Positions 1 through 7,222 of a stretch of 19,411 bases of DNA are shown piece after piece. Location of the stretch: contig JAKAHI010000003.1 in the NCBI GenBank assembly GCA_021815065.1, positions 1 through 19,411 on the forward strand, in the 5' to 3' direction. The number at the start of each line of letters is the position of its first letter. Positions within the stretch are counted from its first letter, which is position 1. This DNA comes from a bacterium (lineage in GTDB: Bacteria; JAMCPX01). The notes below the pieces were generated by a model, which searched no databases, was not told the DNA's origin, and was given only the letters and a program-made list of their open reading frames with translations. The position numbers and the translations under genes were made by a program.

Positions 1-1357
1 TGCGTTGTACCGAGGAGAGCGAGACACCCCTGCCGTCATCCTCCACCTCGATAAGGACATGGTTGCCCTTTTGATAGGCACGAATGGTTATCTTGCCCTT
101 GGGAGGCTTGCCCGCTATGATCCTCTCGTCAGCAGGCTCGATGCCGTGATCAATCGAATTGCGGATTATGTGCATCATGGGATCGGTCAGTTCCTCGATG
201 ATAAGCTTGTCCAGCTCCGTATCTGCCCCGTAAAATTCCAATTCTATTTCCTTGCCGAGATCCTTTGCTATTCTTGTCGCCGTTCTCGTGAGTTTGTCGA
301 AAAGCTGACTCAACGGTATCATTCTTATTTCAATGACCCCTGTCTGGAGATCCCGCATTTTTCTTTCCATGTCCTTTATGGTCTTGTTGAGTTCAACCGC
401 TATGCCTTTAAACCCTATCTCTTGCCGTATACTCTCCGCTATCTTCATAAGATTGGTCTTCGAGAGTACGAGTTCACCGACGATATTCATGATATAATCG
501 AGTTTGGATATGTCTACCCGCACAGTCTGCGCTATGCCCTTTATCGAGGTGGTCTCATCCAAAACCCCCCTGGCCCCATTGTTCACATCAGCGCTTTTCT
601 TTTCCTCCGCAGCAACAACGGTTTGTTTCCTTATGTTTTGTATTTTTATATTTTTAAAATCGATCCCTGCGGTCAATTGTTCTTCCCGCACCTTTGTTCC
701 AAGGAGTATATCGAATTTTATCTCTCCTTCTTTCGCCTCGGTCGTACTGGGAAGGGTTGTAATGATTTCACCGAAATTCTTCATCTGGGCGGTAAGGTCG
801 GCAAGTTCTTTGTCGAAACTCAGCAGGCTGAACGAAACGTCTATTTTAAAAAGGTTGTTCTGGTCCTTGATGTTCTCCCGCAATCTTGATTCTTCATATT
901 CGGTGAGTACCGAGAGTATGTCTTTGTTCAGGGTAAGCCCGTCGAACAGGGTATCCTTCTGTTCTCCCTGTTTGCCAATCTCGGCATCTTTCAACTGTTT
1001 GAGCAGGGGCTCCACATCCATACCTTTGCCGAACGTGTCGGAAGATATCATGGTTCTCAGCATATCGCCTGCCGCATACAGCGTCTTTATCAGTTGATCC
1101 GTGATCGCGACCTTGCTCAGCCTGACCTTGTCCAGGAGATCCTCCATCTTATGGCTCGTCTCCGTGATCTCCTTATATCCGAACATACTCGAGATTCCTT
1201 TTAACGAATGAGCCGACCGGAACAATTCGTTGATGGTATCGGGATTCGGCTTACCCGTTTTTCTGACAGAGTCTATTTCATTAATGTCTTTGAAGATCTT
1301 GTCGATTAATTCTTCCGATTCTGCGACAAACTCTTTGGCTGCCTTAGTCTGTTCCAT
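1..1357 (-). CDS. cheA: Chemotaxis histidine kinase CheA (3' part cut off by window edge)
   Basis: This is the central kinase of a chemosensory array: it autophosphorylates on the P1 histidine and passes the phosphate to CheY-type receivers. 452 residues are visible. The P1 Hpt domain holds the phospho-acceptor His50 in AHSLKG. A linker/P2-like stretch (about 110-240) follows. The P3 dimerisation helix (about 255-330) begins near TVRVDISKLDYIM. The P4 ATPase follows, with its N box at about 395-412 (RNSIDHG, Asn400) and the start of the G1 box (EDDGRG, 439-444). The rest of P4 and the CheW-like P5 lie outside the window. The ATG at 1355-1357 is 3 bases beyond the cheY stop and has only a weak Shine-Dalgarno, so translation is probably coupled to cheY. 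The frame is open to the edge. It is the last visible gene of the DUF4388-cheY-cheA operon. Confidence 0.94.
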   Translation of the reverse strand, partial: MEQTKAAKEFVAESEELIDKIFKDINEIDSVRKTGKPNPDTINELFRSAHSLKGISSMFGYKEITETSHKMEDLLDKVRLSKVAITDQLIKTLYAAGDMLRTMISSDTFGKGMDVEPLLKQLKDAEIGKQGEQKDTLFDGLTLNKDILSVLTEYEESRLRENIKDQNNLFKIDVSFSLLSFDKELADLTAQMKNFGEIITTLPSTTEAKEGEIKFDILLGTKVREEQLTAGIDFKNIKIQNIRKQTVVAAEEKKSADVNNGARGVLDETTSIKGIAQTVRVDISKLDYIMNIVGELVLSKTNLMKIAESIRQEIGFKGIAVELNKTIKDMERKMRDLQTGVIEIRMIPLSQLFDKLTRTATRIAKDLGKEIELEFYGADTELDKLIIEELTDPMMHIIRNSIDHGIEPADERIIAGKPPKGKITIRAYQKGNHVLIEVEDDGRGVSLSSVQR

Positions 1358-1360
1358 AGC

Positions 1361-1729
1361 TTACCCGATATACCTTTTCAGGATCCCCTGCAGTTCTTCA
1401 GGCTTAAAGGGTTTGACCAGGTATTCGTTGGCCCCGAGCGCCATGCCTTTCTGCCTGTCCATTTCCGTGCCTTCGGTGGATATGATAATGAGCGGTATGT
1501 CTTTGTATTGCTGATTTTTTCTTACAAAACTGATAAGTTCAAGGCCGTTTATATCCGGCATATTGATGTCGGTCACGATCATGTTGAAATCTACCTGCGG
1601 CAGGAGTTTGAGCGCTTCAAAGCCCGTGGCACTTTCGTACACTTCATAACTACCATAACTCTCTATGGCGGAAGATATGAACGCTCTCATCGTAGGAGAA
1701 TCTTCTACGATAAGTATGTTTTTACTCAT
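1361..1729 (-). CDS. cheY: CheY-like single-domain response regulator
   Basis: This is a stand-alone receiver domain of 122 residues with no output domain, the usual length for CheY. The receiver signature is complete: acidic pair Glu9/Asp10 (VEDS), phospho-acceptor Asp54 (VTDINMP), switch Ser84 (IIISTEG) and Lys106 (LVKPF). It is likely phosphorylated by the CheA encoded directly downstream and acts by binding a flagellar switch, a pilus motor or another partner; the sequence does not show which. Its ATG shares the ATGA overlap with the stop of the upstream DUF4388 gene. A good Shine-Dalgarno (AAGGA, 6 bases upstream) supports this start. Confidence 0.93.
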   Translation of the reverse strand: MSKNILIVEDSPTMRAFISSAIESYGSYEVYESATGFEALKLLPQVDFNMIVTDINMPDINGLELISFVRKNQQYKDIPLIIISTEGTEMDRQKGMALGANEYLVKPFKPEELQGILKRYIG

Positions 1730-3408
1730 TGTTCATCCTTTCGCTCCCTTATTATCCTTTCGAGATACGCCTTCTCCATAACGATGCTTGCCTGACTCAT
1801 GAAAATCTCAAACGTCGTCATGTCCGGTATCTTCTTCTTGAGAGGTACATTATCACCATAAAATACGGCCGCAACTCTATTCGCCGTTAAAAGGGGCACG
1901 ACATAGGATTCCACAGGCCATTCCCCGCCTATCTGCCCCAAAAAATTTTTGTTTCCCTCCGTTTGTTCGGGTGCTTCTTTCAGGGACACTTTGTATTTTA
2001 AGACCTTCCCTACCAGAGAATGTTCGTCCACTTCTATTTCCATTTTTTTAACCACAACATTGGGATTATCAAAAAAGGCCTCGAGGCCGAATTGACCGAG
2101 TCCCTTGATCTTATTTCTTGTTACCAGAAACAGGATTCCCCTGTTCAATAACTCGCTGGCGAATCTCATGATCAAAAGGGTAACCTCTCCGGTAAAATTC
2201 GGGCTCATAAGTTCATCTATCATGGATTTCAAGGTAAGCAAACCGGGGCTCGTATCCGCGCGTTGTTCCGTTGTCTCGGGCAGGAGTTCCGTTTCGTCCT
2301 GAAATTCTTTTGTAAGCTCCTCCGTTATGTCCTGAACGAACCGGGACCCCGTATCTTCATCGTCCGGAACAACATCCGCTCTGGGTTTGACATCCTTCAT
2401 ACCCGGCTTAAACGTAAAGCCCGCTTCCTGATATTGCCGGAAAAGGGTTGTTACCTTCTCCAGTATCTCCATGAATATATCGATGTCCGGAGATGACCTC
2501 GAGAATTTTTTCGGTTTTTTCAAATAGGCATAGACCCCGCTCAGTTTTGCCTCTTTTAAGACCTCTTCATTGTTGACGCTGCTTAATAGGATAACGGGCA
2601 CCTTCATCTTCTTTTCAAGGATCCATTCCAGCAATTCCATCCCTCCCAGCATTCCCTCGCCCTTTGCTTTCGGTATGGTAAGGTCTGCTATTACCATGGG
2701 GAATCTCGGAGAGTCCTTGATCGTTTCAAGATATTCATACAGTGCGTTCAAATCGGCCATGGCCGACGTCCTGAATCCTCTCGATTCAAGACTGTCCTTG
2801 AGGAATGTCTGGGAATCCGCATTTTGATCGATAATAATGAATTCTTCCATCTCCCGGATCTGCTCTGCAAATTCGTCCTTTTGTTCTGTCTCGAACCCCT
2901 GATCTCTTCGTTTCTCATCCGACTTCCGTGCTCCCTCTATGGCAACATACTGCGGATTCAGCGGCACCGCGAGATAGCTTTCCCTCTGGGGCTTGTAAAC
3001 ATCCTTCAGATTTTCGGTAATTTCAAAATCGAAATTGCCCTCGGTCCACGAAAAAAACCCGAAAATGATGTCGTTCATATAGGTTTGTACGACCTCTTCC
3101 GCAACATCTTCGTTTATATTTTTTGATTGAATAAGAAATGATTTTGCATCGGAGGTTCCGCTCTTATCTATCTGCCTGTCCAGTTCTTCCATGAGCTTGT
3201 CCTCTATAATGCCCTTCTCGTGCAGTAATCGCAGGATATCATTGGAACCGGTACTGTTTGAAGCGGAGATGATCTGGCCGTCGATGAAAACGATCTTTCC
3301 CTCTTCTCCTTTCCTTGTCAGATAGAGAATACCGGAGCGCCTGCTCAAACTGAGGATTTGGAGTATATCTCCCAGCGCCAGATCTTCAAGGCTACCAATT
3401 AAACTCAT
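1726..3408 (-). CDS. DUF4388 (PATAN) protein with internal receiver domain and C-terminal GAF-like region
   Basis: This is a 560-residue regulatory protein in three parts. Residues 1-130 look like a DUF4388/PATAN domain (opening LIGSLEDLALGDILQIL, then GKIVFIDGQIISA and a FFSWTEGNFDFE end). Residues about 188-325 form a response-regulator receiver with Asp194, probable phospho-acceptor Asp242 (VIADLTIP), Ser276 and Lys298; an insertion rich in Gly and Lys follows the aspartate. A charged linker leads to a C-terminal domain (about 385-550) that resembles a GAF-type ligand-binding fold by its hydrophobic pattern. There are no membrane segments. In deltaproteobacteria such proteins accompany chemosensory or gliding systems. 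It is first in the operon and overlaps cheY by 4 bases, so it likely receives signal from the same CheA or modulates it. The domain calls are by eye; the C-terminal one is the least certain. Confidence 0.75.
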   Translation of the reverse strand: MSLIGSLEDLALGDILQILSLSRRSGILYLTRKGEEGKIVFIDGQIISASNSTGSNDILRLLHEKGIIEDKLMEELDRQIDKSGTSDAKSFLIQSKNINEDVAEEVVQTYMNDIIFGFFSWTEGNFDFEITENLKDVYKPQRESYLAVPLNPQYVAIEGARKSDEKRRDQGFETEQKDEFAEQIREMEEFIIIDQNADSQTFLKDSLESRGFRTSAMADLNALYEYLETIKDSPRFPMVIADLTIPKAKGEGMLGGMELLEWILEKKMKVPVILLSSVNNEEVLKEAKLSGVYAYLKKPKKFSRSSPDIDIFMEILEKVTTLFRQYQEAGFTFKPGMKDVKPRADVVPDDEDTGSRFVQDITEELTKEFQDETELLPETTEQRADTSPGLLTLKSMIDELMSPNFTGEVTLLIMRFASELLNRGILFLVTRNKIKGLGQFGLEAFFDNPNVVVKKMEIEVDEHSLVGKVLKYKVSLKEAPEQTEGNKNFLGQIGGEWPVESYVVPLLTANRVAAVFYGDNVPLKKKIPDMTTFEIFMSQASIVMEKAYLERIIRERKDEQ

Positions 3409-3450
3409 GTATTTTGTTTTTCTCCTCTTCTGTTCTCTCGTACTTTTCCT

Positions 3451-3478
3451 ATCATACCCTATGTCCTGTGTAAAGCAA
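3451..3478 (-). promoter_or_regulatory. Candidate sigma-70 promoter of the chemosensory operon
   Basis: On the minus strand there is a TTGCTT -35 (3473-3478), a 16-base spacer and a TATGAT -10 (3451-3456). This would start transcription near 3444 and give a leader of about 35 bases before the DUF4388 ATG at 3408, with an AGAGGAG ribosome site in that leader. It lies in the only sizeable gap between this operon and the ATPase gene. It was found by eye; there is no direct evidence of use. Confidence 0.5.
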
Positions 3479-3557
3479 CACTCAGACTCGCGGGCATGCA
3501 GTTCTCCCTGAGTAAAATGGATTTCCGCGAACAGAGGCCACGATTGGCTGTCGTGGA

Positions 3558-5516
3558 TTATAACGATATAAAAGTATCAGCGAATGGTTTTAGATTGCCG
3601 TCTTTTGTTAAGAAAAGTACCTGGGTTTCCTTTGAGAGGTTTTTTACCATACGGTAAACTGCGGCTCTGTTGGCATCGTCGAGCAGCATAATGGGGTCAT
3701 CCATGACAAGAGGCCATGGCCACTTCTCGGCGGCAAGTTCCGAGACGGCCACAATCATGGAGAGCATGCCCCTTTCCCGGACCGAACCCGATACATTGTT
3801 CAATTCAACTTCTCTGCCCGTATCCGTGATGCAAACGATCCTGTTGTCTAGGATCGAAATTTCCCGAAATTTACCGAAGGTCAGCGTTTTAAAATGGGAG
3901 CTCGCAGTTGTTCCTATGAGAGACAGAATTTTGTCTTTTCCTTCCCCGGTAATGTCTGCTATGCTGTTTATATTCTTCATAAAAGCCGGCACCGGCACCT
4001 CCAGGGGCTTCCGGACTTCTTCATGGTGTTTTTGCTGCACCGGGGGTTCTTTTTTTTGTTGCACCGCTTCGTTCCCCATCTTGCTGAGTTTGTTTTTCAG
4101 GCTTTCTATCTGCTGGGATATCGAGTAAGGGTCCATGCCGGACATTGCCATCGTCCTTACTTCTTCCTGCACTGCTTCCAGATCCGATTTTAGCTTGTCC
4201 TCCCGTTGTTTGAGAATATCCGGCCCGTTCTCGGTTACTGCGGTGTTATACCTCGACTTGGCCTTTGCAAATTCCTCGAGAACCTCCCTGTACCTCTTGA
4301 TGCCTTCTTTCAATGAGGCGGGCGATTCGAGTTTCATGGAGCTTATGATGCTCTTAATAACAGAGCCTTCAATTTCATATTTATTCCTCTGCTCTTTTAT
4401 CTGTTTCTCAAGTGCGGCAACAGCCTCTTTTCTTTTTTTGATTTCTCCTCTTTTCCCCGCATCTTTCCAGAGCGCATATCCCATCGTACCCAGGCCGGCA
4501 AACACACCCGCCGAGAAGTACATACCCCAGGAACCTGCAAAGATTGATAAGAGGACGGGTATCACGATAAACGATAAAACCAGTCCGGCGCCTGCAATAA
4601 ATATTTTATCCTTGTAAAAGGGAGGCATATCCGCGCTCACCGATTCATACTGCGACCTCTGCCGCTCTATCTCGTCTATTTCTTTTTTTATCCTTCCTTC
4701 AAATTTCAAGTATTCATCTATCTTGGTCTCGATATCGTCGGGTAAATCCGAGAACTTGTTCAAGGTGTTTACCTGTTTTTCTATGTCCTGCAATGTCGTT
4801 TGGAGACCGCTTATTGTCCTGATTTTATCCTGAACGTCGGTAAGCTCCGATTCCAGTTGTTCTGCCTTGTCCTGCTTCTCTGTCGCAGCAGACGCGCTTT
4901 TAAGCTCACTCTCGAGCTTTCCGATTTCCGAACGGATCTCTTCCTCGGTCATGGCATTTTGATGCAGGTCTTCGCCCGCGGCATAAGACGAGGGCTCGAA
5001 GTCATCTGCACCGCCGAAACCGGTGTTTACATCTCCGGTTAGGGTAAATTGCTCCGGCTCCCGGGGAATCGGGGACTCCTCATTCGGAGATGAATCCATA
5101 CTGCTGTAAGGATTGATCAGGAACAGGTCTTTGTACACGTCCAGGGGTTTGAACAAAAGATCCCGTTTGAAAAATTCCCTTATCTCTTTTTTATCCTTTG
5201 AAACAGAGTCGAATTTCTTGGTCTCCTGGTTGTATTTCGACAACAGTACCGCATCGGAGCTTACGTCCATAAGAAGCCTGAAATTATCCGGGCCGTCTCT
5301 CAGGGTTATGCCGAGTCTTGTCTCCTTTGCACCGTCGCTTACCAGTCTTTCCTGTTGCTCTCCGGTCAGGGAAAGCAAAAAGAAAAGGGCATCTGCTATC
5401 GTCGTTTTCCCTTTCTCATTGCCGCCAAAAAATACATTCAACCCGTTGCTCAGCTGGAACCGTATCGGTTCCCTGAATCTTCCGACCCCCTGAAGGATAA
5501 ATTCCTTTATTACCAT
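3558..5516 (-). CDS. Membrane-anchored Rad50/YhaN-like AAA ATPase
   Basis: This is an SMC/Rad50-type ATPase of 652 residues. The N-terminal half-site has a Walker A at 31-38 (GGNEKGKT, Lys37). The C-terminal half-site has an ABC-signature-like NVSGSVRERG at about 574-583 and a Walker B at 602-608 (PLVMDDP, Asp606/Asp607). Coiled-coil segments (about 190-300 and 355-480) lie between. Where Rad50 carries a zinc hook there are instead two adjacent hydrophobic segments (about 305-325 and 331-350), so the coil appears to fold back at the membrane, as in Bacillus YhaN-type proteins. No CxxC hook is present. Known relatives of this class act with an SbcD-like nuclease; none is encoded here. The gene follows rplS by 13 bases with no clear Shine-Dalgarno, so it is probably transcribed with the ribosomal operon. 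The specific function is unknown. Confidence 0.72.
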   Translation of the reverse strand: MVIKEFILQGVGRFREPIRFQLSNGLNVFFGGNEKGKTTIADALFFLLSLTGEQQERLVSDGAKETRLGITLRDGPDNFRLLMDVSSDAVLLSKYNQETKKFDSVSKDKKEIREFFKRDLLFKPLDVYKDLFLINPYSSMDSSPNEESPIPREPEQFTLTGDVNTGFGGADDFEPSSYAAGEDLHQNAMTEEEIRSEIGKLESELKSASAATEKQDKAEQLESELTDVQDKIRTISGLQTTLQDIEKQVNTLNKFSDLPDDIETKIDEYLKFEGRIKKEIDEIERQRSQYESVSADMPPFYKDKIFIAGAGLVLSFIVIPVLLSIFAGSWGMYFSAGVFAGLGTMGYALWKDAGKRGEIKKRKEAVAALEKQIKEQRNKYEIEGSVIKSIISSMKLESPASLKEGIKRYREVLEEFAKAKSRYNTAVTENGPDILKQREDKLKSDLEAVQEEVRTMAMSGMDPYSISQQIESLKNKLSKMGNEAVQQKKEPPVQQKHHEEVRKPLEVPVPAFMKNINSIADITGEGKDKILSLIGTTASSHFKTLTFGKFREISILDNRIVCITDTGREVELNNVSGSVRERGMLSMIVAVSELAAEKWPWPLVMDDPIMLLDDANRAAVYRMVKNLSKETQVLFLTKDGNLKPFADTFISL

Positions 5517-5529
5517 TGAGTCTTATGCG

Positions 5530-5937
5530 CTATTTCGTATCGCCCGCAACCGGCTGCCCGGCATTCGCTTCCTGTTCAAGGAGTTCTGTGTCTTTCATTC
5601 GCTTCAGTCTGCTCGATTTTGAACTCAGCCCTCTTAAATAATATAACTTCGCTCTTTTGACCTTCATTCTCTGGACAACATCGACTTTCTCTATGAACGG
5701 AGAGTAAAGCGGAAAAATCCTCTCGACGCCGACGCCGTAGGATACTTTCCTTATGGTGAAGTTCGTGTTAATACCCCCGCCGCTTATACCGATCACCACG
5801 CCTTCGAATTGCTGGACCCTTGTCTTATCGCCTTCTTTGTATTTGGTAAACACCTTTACCGTGTCGCCTGCCCTGAAATCCATCCGTTTCTTTTCACTGC
5901 CCGTTATCTCTTTTTCCATGAATGTGAGATTGTCCAT
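5530..5937 (-). CDS. rplS: 50S ribosomal protein L19
   Basis: L19 sits at the 30S-50S interface of the ribosome. The 135-residue product has the family core: FRAGDTVKV, QQFEGVVIGISGGG, the FTIRKVSYGVGVERIFPLYSP segment, and KVKRAKLYYLR near residue 100. The usual length is about 115, and the excess is a C-terminal tail of about 20 residues rich in Glu, Ala and Gln. The AGGAGG ribosome site (complement of 5942-5947) overlaps the trmD stop codon and lies only 4 bases from the ATG, which fits translational coupling. Confidence 0.97.
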   Translation of the reverse strand: MDNLTFMEKEITGSEKKRMDFRAGDTVKVFTKYKEGDKTRVQQFEGVVIGISGGGINTNFTIRKVSYGVGVERIFPLYSPFIEKVDVVQRMKVKRAKLYYLRGLSSKSSRLKRMKDTELLEQEANAGQPVAGDTK

Positions 5938-5945
5938 TTTTCCTC

Positions 5946-6680
5946 CTAATTTGTTTTCTCTATGGTTTCAATAATGCGTAAAATATCCCGATCCTGTTTA
6001 GCCTTTTCCAGAAGGTCCGGCCTTTTGTCAGCGGTCAGCCTGACCGATTGTTCCATACGCCATTTTTCCACTTCCTTGTGATTGCCGGATAATAATACCG
6101 GGGGTACTTCGTGACCCTCGAACGTCCTCGGCTTTGTATACTGCGGGTATTCCAGCAGCCCTTTCTCATAGGATTCACTGACGATGGATTCCTCATTGCC
6201 GACAAAACCCGGTACCAGTCTCGAAACACTTTCTATAAAAACGAGCGCTGCTGCCTCGCCTCCGGAAAGCACATAGTCGCCTATCGACAATTCTTCGTCC
6301 GCATAAAAGGCAGGCACCCTGTCATCGATGCCCTCATACCTTCCGCACACCAGGACAAATTTCCTCGATTGGGAAAACCGCTTTGCCGCATGTTGATCGA
6401 ACCTTTTTCCCTTGGGGGAAAAGACGATGACCTTATATTCTTTATCATCCGCCCTGGCGTATCGTATAGCAGACACAATGGGTTCCGGCTTCATGACCAT
6501 ACCGGCACCTCCGCCATACGGCGTATCATCGACTGTTCTGTGTTTATCATGTGCAAAGTCCCTTATATCCGTTATATCTATTTTCAGATTACCTTTGCCT
6601 ATCGCCTGCTTCAGCAAGCCATCCATAAATGGTGATGCGAAGTATTTTGGAAAAATACTCAGGATCTTAAAATGAAGCAT
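5946..6680 (-). CDS. trmD: tRNA (guanine-37-N1)-methyltransferase
   Basis: TrmD methylates N1 of G37 next to the anticodon using S-adenosylmethionine, preventing +1 frameshifts. It is a SPOUT (trefoil-knot) enzyme that works as a dimer. Family motifs are present in order: FPKYF, DTPYGGGAGMV, VLVCGRYEGIDDR, the knot segment SIGDYVLSGGE, and LLEYPQYTKP with the acidic residue (Glu here) at the position of the general base. From the ATG at 6680 the product is 244 residues, close to the usual 240-255. A GTG at 6692 would add MRCC; neither start has a recognisable Shine-Dalgarno, and the ATG matches the family N-terminus better. The preceding gene is khpA, not rimM. Confidence 0.95.
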   Translation of the reverse strand: MLHFKILSIFPKYFASPFMDGLLKQAIGKGNLKIDITDIRDFAHDKHRTVDDTPYGGGAGMVMKPEPIVSAIRYARADDKEYKVIVFSPKGKRFDQHAAKRFSQSRKFVLVCGRYEGIDDRVPAFYADEELSIGDYVLSGGEAAALVFIESVSRLVPGFVGNEESIVSESYEKGLLEYPQYTKPRTFEGHEVPPVLLSGNHKEVEKWRMEQSVRLTADKRPDLLEKAKQDRDILRIIETIEKTN

Positions 6681-6693
6681 ACAACATCGCACT

Positions 6694-6724
6694 ACGTAAT
6701 ACGTTAACGGTTCGGTAAACCGTT
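6694..6724 (-). repeat. Palindrome-rich gap between khpA and trmD
   Basis: Three inverted structures are packed into the short gap. AACGGTT (6706-6712) and AACCGTT (6718-6724) form a perfect 7-bp stem with a 5-base loop. CGTTAACG (6702-6709) is a perfect palindrome. ACGTA-A-TACGT (6694-6704) is a palindrome with a one-base centre. The 7-bp stem begins at the khpA stop codon, and the whole run ends just before the trmD start codons. There is no T tract, so it is not a canonical terminator. It could fold in the mRNA and set trmD translation, or be a scar left by loss of rimM. Confidence 0.5.
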
Positions 6725-6954
6725 CAATCCAATATTTCCAGCACGAATCTCTTCTTCAGCTTATTACCGGCAGCACTCAGGATAGTCCGTATGGCCTTCG
6801 CCGTTTTTCCTTCCTTACCGATTACCTTACCCATGTCTTCCTTATCAACCCTGAGTTCAATGACCGATGTGTGCTCACTTTCTATGATCTTAACCTCAAC
6901 CTTCTCCGGTTTATCAACGAGCTGCTTTGCAATGCTTTCTACCAGGTCCTTCAT
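6724..6954 (-). CDS. khpA: KH-domain RNA-binding protein KhpA
   Basis: This is a small single-KH RNA-binding protein of 76 residues (YlqC/KhpA family), known elsewhere to pair with KhpB and bind many RNAs. The KH GxxG loop is seen in GKVIGKEGKTAKAIR (about 42-56), preceded by the beta strands VEVKIIES and VIELRVD. It follows rpsP by 12 bases with a GGAGG ribosome site. The position between rpsP and trmD is the classic one for this gene. Confidence 0.95.
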   Translation of the reverse strand: MKDLVESIAKQLVDKPEKVEVKIIESEHTSVIELRVDKEDMGKVIGKEGKTAKAIRTILSAAGNKLKKRFVLEILD

Positions 6955-6966
6955 GGCTAACCTCCA

Positions 6967-7206
6967 TCATACGATCTTTTGAGCCTCCAGTAAGCTCTTC
7001 ACCCGTGAAGAGAGTTGGGCGCCTTTCCCTACCCATTGTTTTATTTTTTCAGCATCGATCTTGAGCGTGTACGGATCCGTTTTGGGGCTGAAATTCCCCA
7101 GCACCTCGAGTACCCTGCCGCCAGCCGTATACCGGGAATCTTCAACGACGATTCTGTACTGCTGAATATGCTTTCTGCCGAATTTTTTAAGCCTGATTGC
7201 TATCAT
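6967..7206 (-). CDS. rpsP: 30S ribosomal protein S16
   Basis: S16 is an early-binding protein of the 30S subunit. The 79-residue product has the family opening IAIRLKKFGRKHIQQYRIVV followed by the DSR and GRVLEVLGNFSP motifs, and its length is normal for bacterial S16. A strong GGAGG site lies 7 bases upstream of the ATG. It starts 16 bases after ffh stops. Confidence 0.97.
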   Translation of the reverse strand: MIAIRLKKFGRKHIQQYRIVVEDSRYTAGGRVLEVLGNFSPKTDPYTLKIDAEKIKQWVGKGAQLSSRVKSLLEAQKIV

Positions 7207-7222
7207 CCTTTTTCCTCCATTC

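Noticed and set aside
5..889. Long plus-strand open frame of 294 codons
   Set aside because: It lies wholly opposite cheA, whose motifs are clear; the predicted product has no recognisable pattern and is an antisense shadow.
3538..3556. CCACGA/TCGTGG hairpin just after the Rad50-like ATPase stop
   Set aside because: It has only six base pairs with a seven-base loop and no T tract on the minus strand, so it is not supportable as an intrinsic terminator.
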